A stretch of 34,673 nt of DNA, taken from NCBI RefSeq assembly GCF_019083805.1, contig NZ_JAHRDV010000020.1, positions 1 to 34,673 of the forward strand, written 5' to 3'. Made by a program: the position numbers and the translations under genes. The notes under the pieces were generated by a model. That model was not told where the DNA came from and did not search any database. It worked only from the letters and a program-made list of their open reading frames with translations. The DNA comes from Acetobacter estunensis. Its GTDB lineage: Bacteria > Pseudomonadota > Alphaproteobacteria > Acetobacterales > Acetobacteraceae. Below are positions 24,478 through 32,552 of the stretch, one piece after another. The stretch's first letter is position 1; every line of letters starts with the position of its first letter.

Positions 24478-25572
24478 ATGACGACGTCTCCTCTCCCTGC
24501 CCGAATCAATAGCCCCTGGAGCCATGCCCTGCGCTGGATGGAGGAGGGGGAGAGCGTGGCGCTCGCCACCGTCATCGCGACGGGTGGGCGTTCGCCGCGC
24601 CCGGTGGGCAGCGTCATGGTGATGGCCGGCAATGGCCGCGTGGAAGGCTCCGTCAGTGGAGGATGCGTGGAAGCGGACGTCATGTCGAATGCCCGCGAAA
24701 TCATGATGGGCGATGCGCCCCGTGTCCTGACCTATGGCAGCGCGGAGATGGGGCTGTGGTCCGTCGGTCTTGCCTGCGGTGGCCGTCTGGATGTGCTGGT
24801 CGAGGCAGTGCAGTCGTCATCTGCACCGCACGGCACGTTCCCGATGGACTTTGTAAGGCACATTGTCACCGCCACGGGACAGGGGCGACCGGCGATCCTT
24901 GGCTGCGCGCTGGATGGAACCGGGCACATCCTGCTGGAGAGAGAGAATGATCTGCTGGTGTCGGGGGCGGTGCCGGAAAATCTATCCGCGATGTTGCAGG
25001 AAAACGGCTCTGCCCGTGTGATTGCGGGGACGCCGGAATGGTTCGTGCAGACGGTGCGTCCTTCGCCTCGGCTGCTGATTGTGGGGGCGGTGCATATTGC
25101 GCAGTGCCTTTCCGACATCGCAGCGCGTTCCGGCTATGACGTGACGATCATCGATCCGCGCGCCGGTCTGGCAACGCCCGAGCGTTTTCCCGGCGTACGG
25201 CTGATGTGCGACTGGCCGGACGAGGCACTGGCGGAACTGGCTCCGGATGCTTCCACCGCCATCGTGGCGCTCACGCATGACAGAAAACTCGACGATCCGG
25301 CGCTGTGCGAAGCGGTGAAAGGATATGCTTTCTATATCGGTGCGTTGGGATCGCGCGGAACGCACGCAAAGCGGTTGTCTCGGCTGCGCGATGAAGGCGT
25401 GGAGGACGCGGCGCTTGCGCGGATACGCGGTCCCGTCGGTCTGCCTATAGGTGCGATTGAGGCGGAAGAAATCGCAGTCTCCATCATGGCCGATATCGTG
25501 GCTGTGCGCCGTGGTGCGCCGCTTGCGCAGGGAGTGACGTGGTGGTCTCCGCAGCAGCAGGTCGGTGCGTGA
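24478..25572 (+). CDS. xdhC: XdhC/CoxF-family molybdenum cofactor chaperone
   Basis: The product (364 residues) has the two XdhC domains: an N-terminal one with GGRSPRPVGSVM and the glycine/cysteine run EGSVSGGCVEADV, and a C-terminal Rossmann one with LLIVGAVHIAQCLSDIA and IIDPR. XdhC binds the molybdenum cofactor, helps its sulfuration and delivers it to xanthine-oxidase-family enzymes. No such enzyme is adjacent on this strand, but the purine operon and the aldehyde dehydrogenase both suggest clients. Starts at 24466 and 24478 are both possible; neither has a strong ribosome site. Its stop overlaps the next start (GTGA). Confidence 0.9.
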   Translation: MTTSPLPARINSPWSHALRWMEEGESVALATVIATGGRSPRPVGSVMVMAGNGRVEGSVSGGCVEADVMSNAREIMMGDAPRVLTYGSAEMGLWSVGLACGGRLDVLVEAVQSSSAPHGTFPMDFVRHIVTATGQGRPAILGCALDGTGHILLERENDLLVSGAVPENLSAMLQENGSARVIAGTPEWFVQTVRPSPRLLIVGAVHIAQCLSDIAARSGYDVTIIDPRAGLATPERFPGVRLMCDWPDEALAELAPDASTAIVALTHDRKLDDPALCEAVKGYAFYIGALGSRGTHAKRLSRLRDEGVEDAALARIRGPVGLPIGAIEAEEIAVSIMADIVAVRRGAPLAQGVTWWSPQQQVGA

Positions 25573-26198
25573 AGGACGAGAGTGTCGCCGTCGTTCTCGC
25601 GGCCGGGCGATCCTCCCGCTCTGGAAATCAGCACAAACTTCTTGCGCGGGATGCGGCTGGGCAGACCATGCTGGCGCGCACACTGACCCAAGTGCTTGGG
25701 AGCCGCGCGGGAGCCGTGTGCGTGGTGCTGGCACCTGATGGAGAGGGTCTGCTGACGGCCGCGTATGCAACCTCTCCTGCTCTGCGAACGGCGGGGCAGC
25801 GGCTGGACGTATGTGTCGCGCCGGATGCGAGAGAGGGCTTGTCGGCCTCTCTGCGCGCAGGCGTGAAATGGGCAGAAAGCCGGAACACCAGCGCGGCGCT
25901 CATCTGTCTGGCGGACATGCCGTTGGTCAGGACGGGCGTGATGGACGATTTGCTGGCGCGGTATCGATTGGGCGGAGTGGATGTCGTAGTGCCCGAATAT
26001 GACGGGCATATGGGCAATCCGGTGGTGTGGGGAGCGGCCTGTTTTCCGGCTCTACAGGCTGTGGACGGAGATAGGGGCGGTCGCGTGCTGCTGCGCTCGA
26101 CCAGTCTGCGACAGGCGCATGTGGCTGCGGATGCGGGCGTGCTGGAAGATTTCGACACGCCAGAAGCGTTGGAGCGGTTTGTGGCCTGTCAGGGCTGA
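25569..26198 (+). CDS. MobA-like molybdenum cofactor cytidylyltransferase (MocA type)
   Basis: A 209-residue NTP-transferase. The nucleotide site is VVLAAGRSSRSGNQHKLL (N-terminal), with LADMPLV in the middle as the metal-binding aspartate region. MocA makes molybdopterin cytosine dinucleotide for xanthine-oxidase-family enzymes. I chose the GTG at 25569 because it overlaps the xdhC TGA and starts right before the motif; a GTG at 25539 would give ten more residues. MobA (guanylyl) cannot be excluded, but the fusion-like coupling to xdhC favours MocA. It could equip both xanthine dehydrogenase and the aldehyde dehydrogenase at 13826-16455. Confidence 0.8.
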   Translation: MKDESVAVVLAAGRSSRSGNQHKLLARDAAGQTMLARTLTQVLGSRAGAVCVVLAPDGEGLLTAAYATSPALRTAGQRLDVCVAPDAREGLSASLRAGVKWAESRNTSAALICLADMPLVRTGVMDDLLARYRLGGVDVVVPEYDGHMGNPVVWGAACFPALQAVDGDRGGRVLLRSTSLRQAHVAADAGVLEDFDTPEALERFVACQG

Positions 26199-26222
26199 AG
26201 GTGCAGGCTGTTCGTAGAGGCT

Positions 26223-26576
26223 TCAACTGCCTCGATAGGTGGAATAACCGAAGGGCGAGACGAGAAGCGGCACATGATAATGTCCGCGCGCGTTCCCGGA
26301 TGTAGGATCGGCAAGACCGAAAACGATGGGCACGGTGTCGAGAAAAGGCGGCTCAGTGAGCGTGACGCTGTGGCGGCGGAAATAGGGGGCGACAGCGAAT
26401 TCCAGCCGGTAGTTCCCGGCTTCCAGTTCTCCCAATTGGGCCATCTCCGGGCAACGGCCGTCTTCATTCGTTACGCCCGCAAACAGCACGGTCTCGCCCC
26501 GCCAGAGCGTGACGGACATGCCGGCGGCAGGAAGGCCAGAGACCTGATCCAGCACATGGGTCGAAAGCGTGCTCAT
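26223..26576 (-). CDS. uraH: 5-hydroxyisourate hydrolase
   Basis: A 117-residue transthyretin-like enzyme that opens 5-hydroxyisourate to OHCU in urate degradation. The family start is STHVLDQVSGLPA and the C-terminal signature is YRGS, which is the active-site tetrapeptide that separates the enzyme from true transthyretin. HSVTLTEPPF lies between. It is the last gene of the purine operon, and its ATG overlaps the stop of the decarboxylase gene (ATGA). A 24-nt gap separates it from the converging mocA gene. Confidence 0.95.
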   Translation of the reverse strand: MSTLSTHVLDQVSGLPAAGMSVTLWRGETVLFAGVTNEDGRCPEMAQLGELEAGNYRLEFAVAPYFRRHSVTLTEPPFLDTVPIVFGLADPTSGNARGHYHVPLLVSPFGYSTYRGS

Positions 26577-27100
26577 GCGTTTTCTTCCATTTCCTTGAGA
26601 ACATCCTTGCAGCGCAGAGCGGCAATCTTGTCAATTTCGGCCAGCGCCGTGCGGCGTTCCTCATCGGGTGTGTTGCGGATGCGGCGTTCCATCTCGGCAA
26701 GGATGCGATCTTTTTCGCTCAGCCGCACGCAGATGATGAACGGCATGGAAAATCGGGCACCATAGGCATCATTCAGCACCGTGAAACGTGCGTGTTCGGC
26801 GGGTGAAAGACGGTTCAGCCCGGCGGAGGCCTGTTCCTGTTGGGAAGCCTCCGTCAGACTGGCATCCACCCCCACGCGGCGCGCCAGTTCCGGATGGGCG
26901 CGGATGAGCGACATCTGCCTGTCCAGCGGCGCGTCACGCACCACGCTCTGGAACGCAGTCAGCAGTTCAGCTTCGTCACGGAAGGGATGTTGTTCCCAAG
27001 CTTTCTGCGCAATCCACGGTGAATGTTCATAGAGCGCACCGAACAGTTTTGTGAAAGCGGATTCATCCAGTGCATTGAGCCTGTTCCATACGTCACTCAT
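26573..27100 (-). CDS. uraD: OHCU decarboxylase
   Basis: A 175-residue enzyme that turns OHCU into S-allantoin. Family features are FGALYEHSPWIAQKAW, AHPELA (with the catalytic histidine) and RFSMPFIICVR, where most members read KFGFPFI. ATG 27100 gives the normal length and overlaps the puuE stop; an upstream in-frame start at 27280 lies inside puuE and is a shadow. With uraH it forms the two enzymes that follow urate oxidase; the oxidase itself is not in this window. Confidence 0.93.
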   Translation of the reverse strand: MSDVWNRLNALDESAFTKLFGALYEHSPWIAQKAWEQHPFRDEAELLTAFQSVVRDAPLDRQMSLIRAHPELARRVGVDASLTEASQQEQASAGLNRLSPAEHARFTVLNDAYGARFSMPFIICVRLSEKDRILAEMERRIRNTPDEERRTALAEIDKIAALRCKDVLKEMEENA

Positions 27101-28011
27101 GCGGGGTGCACTTTCAGCCAATGTCGGGCGATATCCAGACGGGTGGCAACCCACACGTTCTCCCGTGACATGACATAGTCGAGAAACCGGGCTACGGCCC
27201 GCGCGCGCGCCGGTCGTCCGGCAACGCGGCAATGCAGCCCCACCGACATCATGCGCGGCTGTGTTTCGCCCTCGTCCCAAAGCTGATCGAATGTGTCACG
27301 AAGGTAGCGGTAGAACTGCTCACCTTCCGTAAAGCCGTTGAGAGCCACGATCTTCATGTCGTTCACGTCCAGCGTGTAGGGCACGATCAGTTGGGCGCGG
27401 CCTGTCACGTTTTCCCATGTGCGGTCATAATAGGGCAGGTCATCGGCGTATGAGTCTGCGTCGTAGAGGAAGCCCCCTTCTTCCGCGACAAGACGCGCCG
27501 TGTTCGGGCTGGTGCGGCCCTGATACCACCCGAGCGGACGGCTTCCGGTAAGCTTCGTCTGAAGTGCAATGGCGCGGGCGATGTGCTCGCGCTCCACATC
27601 TTCCGGTACATCCTGATAATCGATCCACCGGAGACCATGACTGGCGATTTCCCATCCAGCTTTCATCATGGCGTCAACGGCGAGCGGGTTGCGGGCCATG
27701 GCCTCGGCCACACCGAACACGGTCAACGGCAGATCGCGTTGTGTGAACAGCCGGTGCAGCCGCCAGAACCCGGCGCGCGAGCCGTATTCGTAAAGGCTCT
27801 CCATCGCCATGGCGCGAGCACCGGGAATGGAGCGTGCGCCGACCATTTCCGAGAGGAAGGCTTCGGAGCCGGCGTCCCCATGCAGGATGCTATTTTCACC
27901 GCCTTCCTCGTAATTGATGACGAACTGCACGGCCACGCGCGCGTCATTCGGCCATTTCGGATCGGGCGGGGTGGGGCCGTAGCCCACCATGTCGCGGGGA
28001 TAGGGACTCAT
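27097..28011 (-). CDS. puuE: Allantoinase PuuE (polysaccharide-deacetylase fold)
   Basis: A 304-residue protein with the layout of the NodB-fold allantoinases: YPRDMVGYG at the start, FVINYEEGGE, ASHGLRWIDYQD and PLGWYQGRTSPNT, the last two typical of PuuE. It hydrolyses S-allantoin to allantoate in a metal-independent or metal-weak way. This replaces the zinc allantoinase of the AllB type. It overlaps the decarboxylase and aminotransferase genes by 4 nt each, so translation is coupled. Confidence 0.94.
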   Translation of the reverse strand: MSPYPRDMVGYGPTPPDPKWPNDARVAVQFVINYEEGGENSILHGDAGSEAFLSEMVGARSIPGARAMAMESLYEYGSRAGFWRLHRLFTQRDLPLTVFGVAEAMARNPLAVDAMMKAGWEIASHGLRWIDYQDVPEDVEREHIARAIALQTKLTGSRPLGWYQGRTSPNTARLVAEEGGFLYDADSYADDLPYYDRTWENVTGRAQLIVPYTLDVNDMKIVALNGFTEGEQFYRYLRDTFDQLWDEGETQPRMMSVGLHCRVAGRPARARAVARFLDYVMSRENVWVATRLDIARHWLKVHPA

Positions 28012-29270
28012 GCACGGTCGTTCCTCAATGCGGCGGGCAGAGCGTGGTTCCAGGCCATGAGCGCCGCATCCACGCCCGCACCGCGAGGCACGGCAAAGCC
28101 TTCCGCCGCCAGCGTGCTTTCGAGCGCCCCAAGCGTGAGCAGGACTTTGTGCTTCATGGCGTTGTAACCCATGGCGCCGATACGCCAGATCTTGCCAGCC
28201 AGCGGTCCGAACGCCTTGCCGATTTCGATCTCGAAATCCTCACGCATTCTGTGGCGTATGGTCTCTCCATTCACACCATCGGGAATCCATACGCCCGTCA
28301 CGTTGGTCATGCGGTGCGCATCGTCACCGAACACTCGCAGGCCCAGCGCACGCAGTCCCGCTGTCATGGCGGCGCCTGCCGCACGATGACGGGCAAAGCG
28401 GTTTTCCAGACCTTCCTCGATCATCACGCGGGCACATTCGCGCGCGCCATAGAGCATGGTGGTGGCTTCGGTGTGATGATTCAGGCGGCGTTCGGACCAG
28501 TATTCCATGATCATCGCCAGATCGAAGTAATTGGAGCCGATACGCGCGCCATAGCCATCGTCGGCGTCTGCACCACGGATGCCTTTTTCCACATGGCGAC
28601 GGGCGAAAATGTGCTCAGCCGCGCGGTCGGAAATGGTGATGGGGGAGGAGCCCGGAGGGCCGCCCATGCATTTCTGAAGACCCGCCGTCACCACATCCAG
28701 CCCCCAGCCGTCCACATCCACGGCCATGCCGCCCAGTGTGGCAGTCGCGTCCACATAGGACAGCACGTCATACCTGCGACAGATTGCGCCAAGATTCTCC
28801 AGAGGCTGTGTCATGGTGGTGGAGGTGTCACCGTGGATGCAGGCCAGCACACGGGGTTGATGCTCGCGGATCGCCGCCTCAATCGCTTCAGGCGTTGCGA
28901 CCTCGCCCCATGTCAGATCGAGCGTGCGGATGTCGGCTCCGATGCGCTCGGCAATTTCCGAGAGCAACAGTCCGAACCGGCCCGCACGGATGAGCAGCAC
29001 ACGCATGCCCGGTTCGATGAGCGACACCAGAGCGGCCTCGATGCCCGCCCGCGCCGTGCCGTCGATCAGGAATGTCCAACGGTTCTCGGTCATGAACACC
29101 TGACGGTAGAGCGCCATGGTCTGGTTCATGTAGGTCGTCATTTCCGGATCGAACTGCCCCAGCATGTCCGCGCTCATGGCGCGCAGCACGCGAGGGTAGA
29201 CGTTCACCGGACCTGGTCCCATCAGCAGACGCTGGGGCGGGTCGATTTCTCCGAATGCGGGCACGGTCAT
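28008..29270 (-). CDS. Class V aminotransferase, (S)-ureidoglycine-glyoxylate type
   Basis: A 420-residue PLP enzyme of the alanine-glyoxylate/ureidoglycine-glyoxylate aminotransferase branch (called PucG, UGXT or HpxJ in other genomes). Signs are MGPGPVNVYPRVL at the start, the PLP-binding lysine K200 (GLQKCMGG), and HGDTSTT before it. Its place between allantoate amidohydrolase and allantoinase supports transfer of the amino group of ureidoglycine to glyoxylate, giving oxalurate and glycine. The alternative is a serine- or alanine-glyoxylate aminotransferase, which the context makes less likely. It overlaps both neighbours by 4 nt. Confidence 0.85.
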   Translation of the reverse strand: MTVPAFGEIDPPQRLLMGPGPVNVYPRVLRAMSADMLGQFDPEMTTYMNQTMALYRQVFMTENRWTFLIDGTARAGIEAALVSLIEPGMRVLLIRAGRFGLLLSEIAERIGADIRTLDLTWGEVATPEAIEAAIREHQPRVLACIHGDTSTTMTQPLENLGAICRRYDVLSYVDATATLGGMAVDVDGWGLDVVTAGLQKCMGGPPGSSPITISDRAAEHIFARRHVEKGIRGADADDGYGARIGSNYFDLAMIMEYWSERRLNHHTEATTMLYGARECARVMIEEGLENRFARHRAAGAAMTAGLRALGLRVFGDDAHRMTNVTGVWIPDGVNGETIRHRMREDFEIEIGKAFGPLAGKIWRIGAMGYNAMKHKVLLTLGALESTLAAEGFAVPRGAGVDAALMAWNHALPAALRNDRA

Positions 29271-30568
29271 GCCGGGTTTCTCCTTTGCGAAAGCTCTGGA
29301 TTTCCAGCGAACAGCCGGACGAAGGTAATGAGTGCCTCAATGGCTTCATCCACATCCGCAGGCATGACGGCTTCAGCCGGGTTGTGGCTGATCCCTTTTT
29401 CGCAGCGGATGAACAGCATGACCATCGGTGCCAGCTGCGCCATGATCATGGCGTCATGTCCGGCGCCGCTGACTAACACGCGGGCGGATTGTCCCGTGAT
29501 CTGTGCCACGGCCTGTTTCATCAGGCCGAGCAATCGGGAATCACAAGGTGTGGCAGCCAGATTTTCACGGGGGATGAGATCGAGTTCGATGCCGCGGCGT
29601 GCGGCGATGCCTTCCATCGCCGTGATGATCGCCGCCACTGCGTCATCCCGCCGCTTCTCGGTGCCGGCCCGCACATCCAGCGTGAACGTGACGTCACCGG
29701 GCACCACGTTGACCACCCCCGGCCATGGCCGCAGTGAACCGACCGTGGCCACCAGTCCTTCCGCGCCCTGTGCTTCGGATGCGACGCGCTCTACCGCCAG
29801 CACCATCTCGGAGGCGGCGGCCAGCGCATCCCGGCGCAGGCTCATCGCCATGGTGCCCGCATGACCGGCCTGTCCATGCAGGCGGATTTCAAAACGTCGT
29901 TGTGCTGCAATACCGCTGACGACACCCAGAGCACGATTTTCGGCCTCCAGCACGGGGCCTTGTTCGATATGCGCTTCGACGTAAGCCAGAACGTCCTCGC
30001 GGCGACGGCGCGCCGTTATCATGCCGCGAGGCGTCAGCCCCTTCCCGGCGAGAGCCTGCTGCACGTTTATGCCGTTTGCATCACGCAGTTCCGCGAATGC
30101 GGTATTCGGATCGTGTTCTTCCAGCACGCCCGCAACGGCGCGAGTGGTGAGCATGGTGACGGGAAAGCGCGAGCCTTCCTCATCCCCAAAGCCGATGATC
30201 TCGATGGCGAACGGAAAACGCTCTCCTCGCGCCTGAAAGTCTGCCACCACTTCGATGGCCGCGATCACGCCCAGCATACCGTCATAACGACCGCCATCGC
30301 GCACTGAGTCCAGATGGGAGCCGAACAGCAGGGCTGGGGCATCAGGTGTCGTGCCTTCGTAACGCCCGATCAGGTTGGCGGCGGCGTCCTCTCGCACGCT
30401 CATCCCGGCTTCGCGCATCCACTGTGCGACGGCCTCGACGGTCGCGACAAAGGCAGGGCCGAGCCAAGGGCGATACAGCAGCCCCGTTTCATCGCTGAAA
30501 GGGAGGCCGCCCAGTTGGTCGCATCGCGCGATGGCGCGCTCTCCGGGCGAAAGGGTGCGGCTTACCAT
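29267..30568 (-). CDS. allC: Allantoate amidohydrolase (M20 peptidase family)
   Basis: A 433-residue zinc/manganese hydrolase of the M20 family. Metal and catalytic residues are visible in GSHLDSVRDGG, GFGDEEGSRF, and the second domain contains HGQAGHAGTM, while GAGHDAMIM lies near the C-terminus as in AllC/HpxK. It splits allantoate to ureidoglycine, CO2 and ammonia. N-carbamoyl amino acid hydrolases have the same fold, but the operon points to allantoate. Its start overlaps the end of the GGT-family gene, and its end overlaps the aminotransferase start. Confidence 0.87.
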   Translation of the reverse strand: MVSRTLSPGERAIARCDQLGGLPFSDETGLLYRPWLGPAFVATVEAVAQWMREAGMSVREDAAANLIGRYEGTTPDAPALLFGSHLDSVRDGGRYDGMLGVIAAIEVVADFQARGERFPFAIEIIGFGDEEGSRFPVTMLTTRAVAGVLEEHDPNTAFAELRDANGINVQQALAGKGLTPRGMITARRRREDVLAYVEAHIEQGPVLEAENRALGVVSGIAAQRRFEIRLHGQAGHAGTMAMSLRRDALAAASEMVLAVERVASEAQGAEGLVATVGSLRPWPGVVNVVPGDVTFTLDVRAGTEKRRDDAVAAIITAMEGIAARRGIELDLIPRENLAATPCDSRLLGLMKQAVAQITGQSARVLVSGAGHDAMIMAQLAPMVMLFIRCEKGISHNPAEAVMPADVDEAIEALITFVRLFAGNPELSQRRNPA

Positions 30569-32157
30569 GCAGCCACGCCACCGTCGCTGCGTGGATCGGT
30601 CGCGCCCTCGATCACGCCGTCCGGGTGGCGCACCAAGGCGCCCGCATGTCCCATCATGGAGGTAAAGGGCGCGACCCGTTCAATGGCATGTCCCGCAGCA
30701 CCGAGGGCTGCGATCAGATCCGGGTCGAAGCGGTCCTCGTATTTCAGGGTCACGCTCTCTTCGCCCCATGTGCGCCCCAGCAGCCAGCGTGGAGCCGTGA
30801 CGGCGGCCTGAAGACCCATGCCGTAGCGGGCGTAACGGGAGAAGATGGCCGCCTGTGTCTGCGGTTGGCCTTCGCCGCCCATGGTGCCGTACACCATCAC
30901 GCGGCCATCATCGAAGCGGGTGGCGGCGGGATTGAGCGTGTGGAACGGCTTGCGCCCCGGCTTGAGCGCGTTCCATCCGTCTTCCGCCAGCAGGAAGCTC
31001 GCCCCTCGGTTCTGCCATGTGATGCCGGTCTGTGGGAGCACCACGCCTGAGCCGAACTCGAAATAGGTGCTCTGGATCATGCTCACGGCCAGCCCCGTGC
31101 TGTCCACGGCCCCCATCCACACCGTGTCGCCCTGCTGGGAAGGATACGGCCATGGCGCGGCACGATGTGGGTCGATGGCCGCCGCCATGGCGTCCAGAGC
31201 GGCCGTGTCGTCGAGGATGTGCTGAGCTTCCACTGTCATCCATGCCGGGTCTCCCACATGGGTGTCACGATAACGGAAAGCCTGTTTTGTGGCCTCGATC
31301 AGTCCGTGAATATGCTCGAAACTCTCGCCTTTGTCGGCTTTCAGCCGGTCGAACAGAGCAAGGATGAGCAGCGATGCCACGCCCTGCGTGGGAGGCGCCA
31401 TGTTGTAGAGTGTCGCGCCACGGATCGGCACCGACAGTGGCGGGCAGGATTGTGCCCGATGGGCGGCAAGGTCATCCGCCGTGAGAGGACTGCCGGCTTC
31501 GCGCAGATCGGCGGCGATGCGGCGCGCGATTCCGCCCTCATAGAACGTATCCAGCCCGAAAGTGGCCAGCGCCTGAAGTGTTTCGGCCAGCGCAGGGTTG
31601 CGCAGGATATCGCCTGTCGCCAGAGGGCATCCGGCTGGCTCGAAGACGTCCGCATAGCCGGGCGCGGCTCTCAGTTCAGCGGATTTCAGGCGGGCAAGTT
31701 CGGCCCAACTGTCTGTGACCGGCACACCTGCTTCCGCGTGATGGATCGGTTCGGCCAGCAGGCGTTTCAGGGGCAACGTGTGATCGCGCATCGTGGCGTT
31801 GCGTTCCAGCGCAAGCGCCCAGCCCGACACGGTGCCAGCCACGGTGTTGGCGGCCAGTGGCCCGCGCCACGGGATGCTCTCGCACCCAGCGCTGCGATAG
31901 AACGCCAGATCGGCCCTTTCGGCGGCGGCTCCGCAAGCGTCGATGGTCTCTGTGCGGCCATCGGGCCAACAGATCAGCCAGAAGGCATCTCCCCCGATGG
32001 AGGTCATCTGTGGATAGACCACGGCCAGCGTGGCGGCTGTGGTGACGACGGCCTCGATGGCGGAACCGCCTGCGCGCAGGATGTCGAGGCCGGCCTGTGA
32101 AGCGAGGTGGTGCGGGGCAGTGACCATTCCGCGAAGTGAACGCGCCGTGTGCAGCAT
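30562..32157 (-). CDS. GGT-family Ntn hydrolase, probably oxamate amidohydrolase (HpxW-like)
   Basis: A 531-residue member of the gamma-glutamyltransferase superfamily. The self-cleavage threonine is T345 in GDTVWMGAVD, where typical GGT has TTH. Other marks are NMAPPTQGV, GGEGQPQTQ and FTSMMGHAG. No leader is present, unlike exported GGT. HpxW of Klebsiella is a GGT-fold oxamate amidohydrolase in the same purine/ureide pathway, and this gene is the first in an operon with the five other steps, so I infer oxamate to oxalate plus ammonia. A genuine GGT or an acylase is not excluded. Starts at 32157 and 32127 are both possible, without a strong ribosome site at either. Confidence 0.78.
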   Translation of the reverse strand: MLHTARSLRGMVTAPHHLASQAGLDILRAGGSAIEAVVTTAATLAVVYPQMTSIGGDAFWLICWPDGRTETIDACGAAAERADLAFYRSAGCESIPWRGPLAANTVAGTVSGWALALERNATMRDHTLPLKRLLAEPIHHAEAGVPVTDSWAELARLKSAELRAAPGYADVFEPAGCPLATGDILRNPALAETLQALATFGLDTFYEGGIARRIAADLREAGSPLTADDLAAHRAQSCPPLSVPIRGATLYNMAPPTQGVASLLILALFDRLKADKGESFEHIHGLIEATKQAFRYRDTHVGDPAWMTVEAQHILDDTAALDAMAAAIDPHRAAPWPYPSQQGDTVWMGAVDSTGLAVSMIQSTYFEFGSGVVLPQTGITWQNRGASFLLAEDGWNALKPGRKPFHTLNPAATRFDDGRVMVYGTMGGEGQPQTQAAIFSRYARYGMGLQAAVTAPRWLLGRTWGEESVTLKYEDRFDPDLIAALGAAGHAIERVAPFTSMMGHAGALVRHPDGVIEGATDPRSDGGVAAW

Positions 32158-32552
32158 GAGGCGTGCGTCTTTCTTGTTTCTCTCGGCTGAGTCTCACTCT
32201 TCGGGATATTGGGGAAACCTGCAAGTTCGGGATATGCCAGCGCATACGTCATGGTGGAAAGGAGGACTTCGCCTCCGGGTGTGCCATGATCTGGATGCCG
32301 TCTCACTCAGAATGCTGCGATCATTCATGCGTCGGAGGAAACATGGTTCAATCCACGTCCTCTGGCGCTCAGGAAGCAAAAATATCTTACTCACAGGCGT
32401 GCTCTCTATCGAGAGGCCGATGAGTCCCGGATCGCTGTTCAGGACAATCGTTCAAGAGATCGTGAGTGTGGGAGATATACAAGAATGGTCCGGGTGTGAA
32501 ACATTGAAGCATGTTTCTGCTGGTGCGACGTATCCAAGGTTGATGAACAGGC
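32158..32552. other. Divergent intergenic region between purine operon and flavin enzyme, 395 nt
   Basis: This gap should hold the promoters of both the purine operon and the monooxygenase-like gene. It contains GGAGGAA at 32334-32340 followed four bases after the core by an ATG at 32343. That opens only a 26-codon frame (to TGA 32421-32423) whose product starts MVQSTSSGAQEAK and matches nothing I know. I see no other gene here. A truncated gene start or a leader peptide are possible readings. Confidence 0.4.

Noticed and set aside
28044..29864. 606-residue open frame on the + strand
   Set aside because: It lies opposite the aminotransferase and the allantoate amidohydrolase genes, has no recognisable domain and is rich in His, Arg and Cys in the manner of antisense frames in GC-rich DNA.
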